A DNA stretch of 64,000 bases, taken from positions 19,742,019-19,806,018 of the forward strand of contig OY987270.1 in NCBI GenBank assembly GCA_963920665.1, given 5' to 3'. The position numbers were made by a program, and so were the translations under genes. Shown one piece after another: positions 12,341 to 23,702 of the stretch; within the stretch, counting starts at the first letter, position 1, and every line of letters begins with the position of its first letter. The notes under the pieces are model-generated. The model was given only the letters and a program-made list of their open reading frames with translations. It was not told where the DNA came from and did no database searches. Source of the DNA: Straminergon stramineum (lineage: Eukaryota > Streptophyta > Bryopsida > Hypnales > Calliergonaceae).

Positions 12341-13817
12341 ATTGAAAGCAAAAAAGTCACACGTGATGCATCATTCTATTCAACTCTAACTCCCTACATA
12401 CCTTACAATATGTGGCCTTTTTTCTTTAATTTCTTTTCAATGGAATACAAGAAATAAAAGAAGAATAGGTGGACACATCGGCCATCTTTTGCCTTATCTT
12501 TACAAACATGGGTCTCCGGTGCTTTTTGGAGTCATTTTCTTGTGACACTAGAGAGCTACTCAATCACAATAGAAAGCAACATCTTTTGTGATCTACTAAA
12601 TTTAGTATATTGTTCTATAGAAAATTTTGGAGTTCCTCAATGATGAGCTTTCCACCACCAAGTGATGCATACATTCAAAGAACTCTCAAAAACAAAAATG
12701 GATGAAAATCGTCCAATTTTTGGCTACATAGGCATTTTAGGGTTAAACAATTGTCTCTCAAGTGGTCAAATTAACCTTGTAAGGAAGTTGCAAACCAATT
12801 GGGTCCAATGATGGTTAGACAATTTGTTTTATATTGAAAAATAGAAGATTTTCATCCATTTTTTTAGCATGCAACTTTAATAATGCTATATCCACATCAT
12901 TGAATTTAATTCAAGTCAAATTACTTGTTCTTTGATTTTATACAATATAGTTTGTCAAAAAAATGGTATACCTATACACTATATTTTATACTTTGATCAT
13001 TTGTTTTTCTAAAAACTTAATTTTTATATTCAAAATTAACTCTTTAGCTATTGAGAGAAACTTAGAAAATGAAATTTTGGAAGTGCAGTTTCTACTGTAC
13101 TTGAAAATTTTGAAAAATCTATAAAAAGAACATTTTATTAAAGTTTGAAGTTGAAGATCTATAACTAAGTTTCTAAATATTGACTATCATGGAACCATTA
13201 TTTAAACTATAATATTTTGTAATATAATATACTTCTATTCTAAAATTTTCAAATTTTTTGAGTGTTTTATATTTGATATGAATTTTCTACACTTTTTCCA
13301 AAAAATCTGAAAATTTTATGACATAAACTAGACATGTGATTTCGTCTATGAAAAATAAAAATAAAACATTTCACTCATAAAAAGCAAAAGATGGAGGATA
13401 CAAAGTGGAAGGTTTTGAGGTTTGATTACATAGTGATAGGCTCCATTCTTTCAAAGTTAACCCTTGAAGGACACAACAAATACTAAATGTATGATGGATG
13501 ACTTCATATGAGACTTTTGGATGGAAAAAATCATTTTTTCATCCAATATTTTTCTTAAAGTTGCTCGAGTACATTATCAAAGAATAGTATTCCTTCATAA
13601 TGGTATAATTGACTTTTCTAAAGAAGAAGATGCGTACTCCACAGATCACCCTTGTAATGTATTTGGCCATTTCTTGCTATTTCCTTTTGATGTGCATTTT
13701 AGCTATAGAAATTATATTCTTAAACATGAGTCCAACTAATGAAAGGAAGCTTATTAAGTGCGATGTCTACCCCAATTATAATTTTTTTGAAAAATTCATG
13801 AATTTCAATATTTTATA

Positions 13818-13920
13818 CACTACAAGAAAAAGGGGTGTTTTAAATATAGTCCTATAAGTCTTGACCTCATAGGGCTATACTACTTGGACTATACTTAAAA
13901 TACCCCTTTTGTTTGTAGTG
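13818..13920. mobile_element. CACTA-type MITE with ATA duplication
   Basis: This 103-base element starts CACTACAAG and ends GTTTGTAGTG. Its inverted ends match at about 31 of 35 positions. It is flanked on both sides by ATA (13815-13817 and 13921-13923), the 3-base target duplication expected of the CACTA (CMC/EnSpm) superfamily. The neighbouring repeat unit has the same surroundings without the element and with a single ATA at 14912-14914, which is the unoccupied site. Confidence 0.88.
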
Positions 13921-14309
13921 ATAGCAATAGGAACTTTAGGCCTATAACTATAGTTTGTTGATTTTCTAATTTTAGAGTGTCATGATAAATTTGGTTTATA
14001 CCAATTATGATATTACATACTATAATATTTTGTACCCATATACATCTATAGTGAAATTTTCAGATTTTTTGTATCTATTTTGTATTTGATATGAATTTTC
14101 TTCATTTATTTCTTAAGAGATTCACAATAATTTCAAATTTTGCGGGGAAAATTTGAAAGTTTTATGACTTGTAGTAGACATATGATTTCATCTCTAAAAA
14201 ATAAAATAAAAATTTATTTATTTATGTCTAGTTGGAAAATAGTAGAGAACATAGTCATACGTAGTGAGGCTTGAAACCAATGGTCATAGGCCCATCCTTT
14301 TGGAATTAA

Positions 14310-14541
14310 CCCCTAAGTGCCCAATACGTGTTCACCGAAATCTAAACCCTTATGAACTCATTATAATCAAACTATCATCCAAAACAAGATCCACAAAAAT
14401 TGACCATAATGTTTGATAGTGGAGACAAACTCAAAGCTATGGAGAAATGGGCAAATGATTTCACCTTATTGTTGAAAAGATTATAATAGTCAAATAGGGC
14501 AATTTTCAATTTTGGGAGGTCAAATTTGAGGCACTCAAGGG
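14310..14541. mobile_element. TTAA-flanked short element, 232 bp
   Basis: The left end is CCCCTAAGTGCCCAA and the right end, reverse-complemented, is CCCTTGAGTGCCTCA (11 of 15 match). TTAA flanks both sides (14306-14309 and 14542-14545). Size and ends resemble the 228-bp element at 46.4 kb, though the interior differs. It separates two units of the tandem repeat E. Confidence 0.6.
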
Positions 14542-15230
14542 TTAAGAGGGTAGTCAAATTAACCCTACACCATTGTTGCAAACAATTGATGACTTCAACT
14601 AAGAATGGAGGATGGAAGAAAAAGCTTTTTCATCCAATTTATTTATTTGGAGGGTACTTGAGTATATTTTCAGTGAATGTATTGCAAAGTCCCTCATATT
14701 GGTATTATTGACTTTTTTGAAGAAGACACTTAATCTACAAATCACCCTTATTAGTATATTTGGACCAATTCTTGCTATTTACTCTTGATGTGAATTTGAG
14801 CCATAAAAGTGGTATTTTTAGAATTTTTGCCCAACTAATGAATTGAAGCTTATGCACCATACTTTCTATTCCAATTGGAAATTTTGAAAAGTTCTTAAAT
14901 TTCACTGTTTTATAGCAATATGAACTTTGGGTCCATAACCATGGGTCACTGATTTTTTCATTGGAGAATGACACAATAACTTTGGTTTATACCACAATGT
15001 TATACACTATTATACATCTATACTGAAAATTTCAAATTTTTAAAGTATATTTCGTATTAGATATGAATATTCTTCATTTTTTTCTCAAAAATTCACAGTA
15101 TCTAGATGGAAAATGAATATATAGATGGATGATGACAATGGCAGCAATCATAGTAATGGACAGTGAGGCTAGAACTCAGTGGTCATGGGCCTGTCCTGAC
15201 AGGGCTATTAAGGGTTAGGGTGTAACAGGA

Positions 15231-16831
15231 TCTACTCCACCAGACTGACCCCAACGTATTCGGGTTTTTTTAAGGACAGGATAGGGGGTACTCCATATCC
15301 TGCTCCTAGGTACATTCCTCTACATGGCTACTCTTCCCCCTTGAATCACATTTCCCATGTCTTTGGGACCCGTTCCAATGATCATTAGTCATTGTAGAAC
15401 TTGCTCTGAGAGAGGCAGTCTAGCAGAACAACTAGGAGCTCAACCGCTCAAAGAATCCCAGCTACCACAGGAGCTTCTCAAGCTTCTCCCCTTTCTCGAG
15501 CACACCTAAGTGCAAAAATGAAGTTCATATGGTTCATGAACCATATGTTCTATGACCTAACCGGACCTATCAACAACATTGTCAGAATGTTGTAATAGAC
15601 TTGCCAGGAAGTGCTAGCAAGACACCTGCAAGAATGGTGTAAGATAAGTTAGATGCCAAGCGCCCAAGCACGCTGGTATTTAACAGGTATCAGGCCACTG
15701 ATCTTTGAATGGAAACAGGGTTGTCTATGATCACTTACAGTGGAATAAAACCTCCCACCTTGAAATTGCGAAAGAATTTCATATAGAATTATCAAAGAAA
15801 AATTGACCTAATACCAAAAGTGATCTCTCCACAGACCTGTACTGCACTTCCAATGTAAGACCACTCCCACATGTGTTAACATGCTTAATATGAGCTTACT
15901 AGTCTGAAGGAAGAGCTCACCAGTCCATCAATGTAAACTGCGCTTTGATGAAGCAATGACAGATTGCAGTGAAAACACAGCAGGTCCTAAAACCCTAACT
16001 ACTTAAGACCAAGAACTAATCAGTCACATCGCCCTCGAAATAAATAAAGACTAATTTATATCCTTGGACACATGAGATTTACAGTCTTTAGAGGTAGGAA
16101 ATCAATGAAGAGAAACAAGTCACGCACGGACGTGAAATGCACAGTATAGCGCGGCCAAAAAAATTCCCACCATAAGTGCTCCCAACATATAATACGAGTC
16201 TAAACAGCAGACTAGGAAAATGCCAAGACTTGGAGAGCCATTCAAAAAACGATGGAGTGCAAAAACGACAACAGATGTGGATGAGTTCGAGAATCTCGTT
16301 TAAGAACTGCATAGAAACCTTGCTAGAATTTAAACAGATTTTCTTGGATGATTCGTCCTCTTCAAAAGACTACACATTCTGGAGAACAGAGCGTGTACCT
16401 CCTTACCCAAGCCTTATGACATAGCTAAAAAGAATTGAGGATAAATGTTGATAAACTACCGGAAATGGAGCCATCATCAGAGGCATCATATAGTACAAGG
16501 AGGGAGCCATCTCTTCTTCTGCCGTTATGCCGTGACAGCACTTGTCATAGGTTCCCCAAAGAGAAAACGCCATCACTCTCATTTGCTTCAATAGGAAGCT
16601 CTTCTTCTGAATAAATACTATGCGTTTCCTCAATGAAGGCATCACAATGGAGTCGTCGACGTCGACCTTCCAGAGTCAATTTTCAAGTCCGTCAAGCCTA
16701 TCCGTTTGTTGATCCCTCTCTCTCTCACCACCGATCTCGGCGTAGGTATCTACATTACGGCGGCTTCATCAAGCACTCAGCATCACGGCCAAAGAGTAAT
16801 AAGAGCTTGAGATTGTGGACAGTCTCCTCCA
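15231..16831. other. 3' flank of the DUF616 gene
   Basis: This CpG-moderate stretch lies downstream of the stop codon of the minus-strand DUF616 gene. The part nearest the gene (roughly 16400-16831) plausibly includes its 3' untranslated region. No other gene was recognised; short open frames here have no recognisable domain. Confidence 0.4.
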
Positions 16832-18568
16832 TTAGTGAAATGCGTCAAATCTAGACTTTCCAATTAACCTCCTATGCTTGGGCCCGCGATTTACTCTTTT
16901 CGAAGGAACCTGGTTTTTAAGCTTACTACTAACTACAGCCCCTGATTTAACCTCCTTCACTTCTTCTATTCTACTGGAATTCGACAAAGGTAATATACCT
17001 CGTTTCACAAGAAGATCGCGATGATATCCCTGGACAACAAAATTGCGGCGCTCACAGTCGAGGAACATGCTCACCCGGAACTGGCTCACCGAAGCCATTA
17101 ACTTATCCCGGACAATCCCGAAGCTGAGTTGGTCCCGCGACGTGAACCGGTCAACTTCATTAAACCAAAGACAAGACATCAAATTGGCAATCGGGGTGTG
17201 CTCCCGAATAATAACACATCCCTCCGGAACATCACTCGTAATCGGAAGTTTCGCACTAGAGTATGGCGTCAGCCCTTCCCCCTTATAAACGTTCACTTGC
17301 CAGTCAATAGACTTATTACTATACTTCCCCGCAGCTTTATTTGCTTCCGCTTCCTCAAAGACATCAAACCTCTTATAATGTTGCGAGATAGCGAAAGTCT
17401 CGTTCGTCCGCCACAGAAAACGCTCGAGAATTCGATAGGGATCTTGTACTAACTCCAGCTTCCCGTCCACCCAAATTGAAAAGCGGACGAAAGGAAATAA
17501 CCGGTGAAGCAGGAGCTTCGGAATTTTACCCGTTCTACGCGGATCTCGGTACGGCAGATTCCGCACAACGACGACGCGCCACAGTCCGACTCGTTTCGTG
17601 GTCTTGAAATTCACGTCGTAATCATCCAGATACGCTTCGGTTTCGACATCTACGAACATGAAAAAGCACACGGATTTCTTCGCCTCCTCGCTAATATTCT
17701 TTGGCTGCTGCAGCTGATCGTAATTCCCGAAAATGGCCGACGCAACAACCACGCCTTGGCACGCATGCATGGAATTCCGATCGTCCTCGTCAAAATCGTA
17801 CCCCGTGCCCATCCCCGGGGCCGGCCCTTTCACAAAACCACAATGCACCTCCATATCCTCCCGCACCTCATACGATCGCGCCCGCTCCTCCAAACTAGGG
17901 TAACCTCCAAACGCCGACCCGGGCGCGCTACCAGAAGGCCGCCGCGCCGCCTGCTCGTCGCTCACAAAGCGCAATCGCTTCACCACAGGCGAAACGTAAC
18001 TCCCCGCAGCTGGAATCTGCGAGATCGCCAATTTCTCCGGCAGGTAACAAACAGGGCACGGCCGCGGCCCGGTGCGCTTCGGATCCTTCGGCGGAGGCGG
18101 AACACGAAAGCCTTCACACGGATGCGGCTCCAGAACCTCCACCCGCTCCACCACGGGCAACACCTTCACCGGCACAACCTTCACATCCACCAACTTAACA
18201 TCTCGCAACAGATCCACTCCTCCCTGAACACTTCCATCCAAAACCTCAACCCCGAGATGCACGTGCTCCCGAATCAGCTTCGCATTATTGATTATCATAA
18301 ACAAAGACAACACCACAATCAGCAACGCAGACCAAACCCCTGCCGCTCGCCGTGTGCTCATCCCCGCATGAGGACTCCCCTTCTCTCTTTCCTTCTCCTT
18401 CACTTTTGCCTTCTCGTTCTCCTTCTCGTTCTCCTTCACGTTGCCCCATCCTCGCCGCGCGCCTCCGCTGCCTGTGCCTACCATCCACCACGACCAACGC
18501 TTGCTGCCCCCGCTCACCCCGCCATGGCTGCCGTAGCGGCCGCCCCCGCGCCACTCCTCCCCGCTCAT
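16832..18568 (-). CDS. DUF616 (MUCI70/TOD1-type) membrane glycosyltransferase-like protein
   Basis: An intronless 578-residue protein. Residues 1-75 are basic and of low complexity (Gly/Arg-rich, then a Lys/Glu repeat at about 44-64). One hydrophobic segment at about 77-94 makes it a likely type II Golgi membrane protein. The DUF616 domain (PF04765) spans about 228-525, with family signatures VVASAIFGNYDQLQQP (274-289), WVDGKLEL (366-373) and SCLWFNEVDRFTSRDQLSF (465-483). A Cys/Pro-rich linker (PRPCPVCYLP, 168-177) lies before it. In Arabidopsis this family includes MUCI70, implicated in pectin and xylan synthesis in seed mucilage, and TOD1, reported as an alkaline ceramidase; which role applies here cannot be told. 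Four N-glycosylation sequons fall in the lumenal part. The length is normal and the frame intact, so it is probably functional. The coding 5' half is very GC-rich. Confidence 0.93.
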   Translation of the reverse strand: MSGEEWRGGGRYGSHGGVSGGSKRWSWWMVGTGSGGARRGWGNVKENEKENEKAKVKEKEREKGSPHAGMSTRRAAGVWSALLIVVLSLFMIINNAKLIREHVHLGVEVLDGSVQGGVDLLRDVKLVDVKVVPVKVLPVVERVEVLEPHPCEGFRVPPPPKDPKRTGPRPCPVCYLPEKLAISQIPAAGSYVSPVVKRLRFVSDEQAARRPSGSAPGSAFGGYPSLEERARSYEVREDMEVHCGFVKGPAPGMGTGYDFDEDDRNSMHACQGVVVASAIFGNYDQLQQPKNISEEAKKSVCFFMFVDVETEAYLDDYDVNFKTTKRVGLWRVVVVRNLPYRDPRRTGKIPKLLLHRLFPFVRFSIWVDGKLELVQDPYRILERFLWRTNETFAISQHYKRFDVFEEAEANKAAGKYSNKSIDWQVNVYKGEGLTPYSSAKLPITSDVPEGCVIIREHTPIANLMSCLWFNEVDRFTSRDQLSFGIVRDKLMASVSQFRVSMFLDCERRNFVVQGYHRDLLVKRGILPLSNSSRIEEVKEVKSGAVVSSKLKNQVPSKRVNRGPKHRRLIGKSRFDAFH

Positions 18569-18617
18569 CCTCCTCTCTCATCAATCATTCACGCCCGCCT
18601 CAAAAACCGCTCAGAAG

Positions 18618-18647
18618 CTACCAAACTCGCATCCCGCGAGTCGCCAT
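18618..18647 (-). promoter_or_regulatory. Short upstream ORF in DUF616 leader
   Basis: A nine-codon frame, MATRGMRVW followed by a stop, ends 49 bases before the main ATG (18568-18566). If the leader is transcribed as expected, this uORF would be met first by scanning ribosomes and could lower translation of the main frame. It lies in a GC-rich leader containing a GCAGAAGAAG-type purine stretch. Confidence 0.5.
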
Positions 18648-18683
18648 CGCCTGCTGCTGCTTCTTCTGCTTCCGCTTAGTTGA

Positions 18684-18690
18684 ATATATC
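18684..18690 (-). promoter_or_regulatory. Possible TATA box for DUF616 gene
   Basis: On the minus strand the sequence GATATATTCAA lies about 115 bases upstream of the start codon. This would place a transcription start at about 18655, just ahead of the purine-rich leader and uORF. It is the only TATA-like word in the proximal GC-rich region. Weak evidence by position only. Confidence 0.35.
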
Positions 18691-18899
18691 AATGCTGAGC
18701 GCGGTGATGGCAATCTGAAGTCGGGATGGGGAGCCATCGCCATAAGAATAATAAGCTTGCAAAGGCCGTGTGACAGAGAGTTTGGTGGAGTTGTGCTGTT
18801 TTCGCTGTAACGCGGGCTGGGGGCGACTGATTGATAGAAGAGTGAGTAGGAGGAGTGAGTAGGGAGATGGATTTCATCCATTGGATGGATGATGTTTGG

Positions 18900-21800
18900 G
18901 CATATCCGGGTTGTTTTCATTCGTGAGTTTAGGATGATTGGGCTTAAGGTTGTGTGTTCATTGGGTTTTGGCCTTGGTCCACTCGGTGGTCGCAGGACTG
19001 GCTGTGGGGTACGGATTACTTCACTACAGTAGAACCACTGTAAAATAATAACCTCTCCAACATAATATTAGGGGTAGTCATACTTTCTTCATTGCACTAG
19101 AATTCTCCAAAAAATAGTCATGTGGCGGCTCCCCATTGGCTCACTAAAGCACAATATATTTATCCTGCAAAGTCTTCTCCATGTCCATTATTCTCATTTG
19201 AAGGTTAATAATGGGGTGAAGAAGATTTCTTCATAGAAGTATATTCTCTTGCCTTCATTTAGCTCTACAATTTCACCCATTTGTTGCCCCCGCACTTCGA
19301 GCTACAAGCAACACCTTTGATTATGCATCCTGACTTCTCACCGCCTTGTGCATTCATTTAGTTTTAAGCGTTTTCATTCTCCACACCAACCAAAAGAGGT
19401 GTCACACCTTCTCTAACACGAAAGGCTCCTAATTGGCTCCTCGTTTCTCTCAACAACTCTTCATTCTTCATAGAAGTTTCAAATTTTGAGAAGGTGTGAC
19501 TACCCCTATTGATTGTCCAATCTCGGCCTAGGCCACATACAAATGACATTAATACAATAATCCTCCCTAATCCAATGTAGTCAAATCAATCCAAGCCCTA
19601 TTACTTTAGAGAGGTTCTATTGTACAAAGCCTAAGGGGTCCTTTTGGTGGTTAAAGAGTCATTTTGATTTTTTTCATATTTCAAGACAAATGATCTTCAC
19701 TTACTTAGTTTTTAGTGAGCAACTTTATTACTGCCAAGGTATGCATAGTATAATCATCACTAATTATTAGTATTAATCATAATTTTTTTTAATGGATCTT
19801 GTTGTCAAGTGAAAGAGGATTCCAACACACTTTAGCATGCATTATTTGGACATTATATGAATAAGTTATAAATATTCAAAGTATTGTCTTTAGGTTTACC
19901 AAAAATCAACAATAGACTTTGATGGTCTCATATTTGATTGTGTACATTTTGAGTAATCAAAATCAATTTTTTGTACTGCCTTTCAGTCCAAATGCAAGTG
20001 TCACATTATGGATTGTTGATTATAGGTATACATACCTTACATCTACATCATTCAATTAAGTTTAAGGCACATTTCTTTGTTTTTATAATTTATTTCAAGA
20101 TAATTTATCAATACTTTGAGATTTTTTTCCCAAAAAATTTGATTTTGACACACAAATGCTCTCTTTTGCTTTTGAACAAAACTCACAACATGAAAGCTTC
20201 TGAAGTACAATTTCTATTCTACTTGAAAATTTTCTAAAAATGATCATTTTATTGAAGTTTGATGTCAAGGATCAATAACTGCATTTTTTTAAATAGAGAA
20301 GACACAAAAGTTTTTTATACCATGATGTTATACACTATAATGTATTTTTTGAATTTTTCAGATTTTTTAAGCATGTTCTGTATTTGATAAGAAAATTTCT
20401 TCACTTCTTTTGCAAAAAATCATGGTAATTTGAAATTTTCACCAAAAATCTGAAAATTTTATGACATACATTAGACATGTGATTTCACCTTTGAAAATAT
20501 TAACAAAAAATTTTATTCATCAATAGTACAAAAATAGAAGATACACTACATGAATGTTTGAAGTTTGACTATGCAATCTTTAGCCCTATCCTTTTAGGGT
20601 TAATTTGGTGGAGCTAGCATTTAGTAGGTGAATGTTTTATAGAGCTTTCCGTAGGAATTATATAAAGTGGGTGAGGTATGTCTAAGGATATTGAAAAAAT
20701 AATTTATTATATCTTATCCAATGATGCAATGGCAATTCTTTGTTTATATTTTGTATCAATTCATAATTTATCTTGACTCAAAAGCTCTAGATCTACATTT
20801 CCTCTTATACTAGTCCTTCAAAGGAATAAAACTTCTATCTATGAATGGACCAAATATCCTAAAAAAATCATGCGAGGACTAAAATAGAATGTATTATGCT
20901 ACCCTTTGCATAATCACAAATACAAATCAAAAGTTAATTGAAACATTAGTTGATTGGAACAAAAACTTAGGTGGTTGCCCACACTAGATGGAGTTTATGA
21001 GCACAAGGTCAACCTTTGATCAAACCCAAAGTCAAGCACGTCCTCCTCACTTGTCCTACATTACATGCCCAATGTGGCGGATCACACTCTAGGACTTGTT
21101 GCCAAGTCAACAATAAATTTTATAAAATTTTGATATAGACCCTATTTTCTTTACCTTGCAATAGTGTTGTTTACAAATATTTTGATCTTTCATGTCTAAA
21201 TTTAGATTTTATTTTTTCTATTTCATGTAAAAAATTGTGTATTTCCAATGATGGTATTGTCATGTTCTAATTTTATGTTAATAAAAACATTCCTTCCATA
21301 ATTTTGAAAGAGTGGAGTATAGATGTTCTTTAAACATTGTCTATGCTATATTCTACATTTATACTTCAAAATAGTGTTTTATTTGAGATATTTGTGTCTT
21401 GAATCATTGCCCAAATGTTAATACTATCTCAATTTAGATGATGACTATAGATGAACACACCTTGTACTTAAATTTCAAAGCAACCCAACCCCAATCATTA
21501 TATATTCATGGAGTGTAGGTAATGGAACAATTATAGAATTTTCTATTTAGAATAGGGGATAAGGTTTCATTTTGCATGTGTGATCAACAAAATTATTATT
21601 TTTAAAACTTAATAGTAGTGAGTGATTTGAAGGACTTGGTATTATGAAGAAATATGTTGTAATGATTGGAGCTTCAAAGCAATAGAATCTATTTTGAATT
21701 ACATTTATCAATTTTATTGTAATTCAAATGATTCATAAATGAAGTCATATTATATTTACGGAGATAGTGACATCTATGTCACAAGAAAAAAATTGAAAAT

Positions 21801-22849
21801 TGATCATAATACAAGAGTGGAGGGTTTAAAACATGAATCATGTGTGCAATTATTTTTCTATTTTACTCCCTTGCACTATATTTTGATTTTTTTCTCAACC
21901 CTAATGCTTTTAAAAAATTACAAAAAAGAAAATGAACCACTATGGTCCATTGTTAGTGAGGAAAAAATTTCATTTCAATCTAATAACTCATTAAAGATAT
22001 GGATTTCCATATATGTAGAGTAGGCCATTCTACAACAATAAAGCAAATATATGTTAATCCATTTAGCTTCTACTCTTTCAACATTTCAATATCCAAAAAT
22101 AGATGTGACTTGATCAAATTCAATCCTAGATTTCAAATATCCATTTTTTATTTTTTATTTTTGGTTATTCTGAAATGTTGAAGTGTGACAAGTTTGATCT
22201 CTACTTTGTTTTCAATTTTTTTAAATAGGGAATTATTGCAATTGCAAGCTTATTGTTATTGTGTTGGAATCCAAATTACACAATACCATATTTTTTTTTA
22301 TTCTTCTTTTATATTTAGATTTTTTGAAATTTTAGATTAAAATTTATTTTAATTCTTGATTGAATATCATATTATTCTAGGATATACTATAATTGATAAA
22401 AATATATAATATACCAAAAAAATATGTTTTTAATTATTTTTTGACCAAATTATTTTAAATAATGGAAATTTAAATGAAGAAAAATTTCTATATACATAAA
22501 CATTAAATTTTGTCAACAATTCTTATAAAGGCTAAAATTTGGTTAGATAGTCAAAAAATGTGTCAAGGTCTAAGCACATGGTAGTTTGGTTTTGAGAATT
22601 TTAGTAATTATTTGAAAGAAATTTACACCTTTCTTCATTGCTACTTTTACTTTGGGAAGATATTTCAAATTAATTGGAAATGATTGGTTGTATTTTGCAA
22701 TTAATTATTTTTATTTTCTAAAAAATGATAAAAATGATATCATTTCATAAAGTCATTTATACTTTCCACATTTATTTGATAGACAAAAATTATATTATGT
22801 AAAAAAATTATAAAATAAAGAACCCATATATAATGAAAAAAGTCAAAAT
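18900..22849. other. AT-rich spacer with one repeat E copy
   Basis: A copy of repeat E lies at about 19720-20620; it has the 'GACATGTGATTTCACC' block and closes with TTTTAGGGTTAA at about 20600. The rest is AT-rich with no gene recognised. The frame at 21739-22023 (plus) is Lys/Ile/Phe-rich, as chance frames in such DNA are. Confidence 0.45.
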
Positions 22850-23702
22850 GATCTAGTAAATTTTGGGTAGGCTCATGTGACCTCAATTTTTGACATGATT
22901 TTTTGAATTATTTTTTGAAGATAGAAAAATACATTATCTTTATGGAAATATAATTTTTTTAAATTTCAATTGGTGCTTGGGAGCAAAAGTAATGCAACAA
23001 TAAGTTCATTTTCTAGTTAATCAGGCAACAAAATCAAATCACAAAAGCTTGAAATATTTTTAAAAATTTGGATTATATTTTGTCTATATGAAAGCTTTGA
23101 CTCATTCCATTTGGAATAGTAATGTGAAAGTTATAGAGCTCCTTGTTCTATGAGCAACAATTGCATCTTCTTGAAAAAGTAATGTATGGAATTCTTTTTT
23201 GGACTCAATTTTCACAATATTTACCAAAAGAAAAATTTTACAAGTTTCAATTCACTTGATAGAAAAATCTCACCATTGAAATTAGTGTGTTTCAATTCCA
23301 TCTTAGAGCTATCAATAATTTAGTTTTTCTTTCTATCATGTATCTACTTCTACATAACATTTTCTTAAAGAATGAAAATTAGTGTTGTTTTTTTTGAATT
23401 TTTTTCTAGATTTTTTAATCAAACTTTGTAATGCAAAACTTTAAATTAGTATTCAAAAGCTTATTATCTAGTCCTACAAGATGTAGAAAATTTTGTTTTC
23501 TTCACTTTAAACACAAATATCTTACAATCTATGCAATCAAAGTTTCTATGCAATCTTTCACATATTCTTGTACTAATCTAGCACAAGATCCTAGGATTAG
23601 ATACGTGGGGAAAAAAATTCAAATGTTTTTGCTCTTCACAACAAAAAATGACAATTGTAAGTGCTTTTTGACCAAAAAATTGTCATTTTCGTATTGAGGT
23701 TA
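22850..23702 (+). mobile_element. Decayed copy of TTAA family A
   Basis: Interior blocks match those of the clean family A elements in the same order: 'GAAGATAGAAAAAT..ATTATCTTTATGG', 'GGTGCTTGGGAGCAAAAG', and near the right end 'ATATCTTACAATCTATGCAATCAAAG' continuing to 'CACAAGATCCTAGGATTAGA'. The right end is near TTAACCC at 23699. The left end could not be found, so no flanks can be compared. Confidence 0.55.

Larger units (their letters stand above)
12740..15230. repeat. Tandem array of repeat E (three units)
   Basis: Three diverged direct copies of one sequence follow each other: about 12740-13455, 13475-14305 and 14546-15230. Shared landmarks are a 'GACATGTGATTTC' block near the end of units 1 and 2, a 'GACTTTT..GAAGAAGA..ACAGATCACCCTT' block, and a closing block around 'GTGGTCATGGGCC'. 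Units 2 and 3 are separated by a TTAA-flanked insertion (14310-14541), and unit 2 holds a CACTA-type MITE. Single copies lie at about 19720-20620 and 58540-58930. No coding content is recognised. Confidence 0.65.

Noticed and set aside
17504..18679. 391-codon plus-strand frame opposite the DUF616 gene
   Set aside because: It is the GC-rich antisense of a clear DUF616 coding sequence; its Arg/His/Pro-rich product has no domain.
18352..18810. 152-codon plus-strand frame over the DUF616 N-terminus
   Set aside because: Antisense shadow of the low-complexity N-terminal coding tract; Ser/Pro/Arg-rich composition follows from the repeat.
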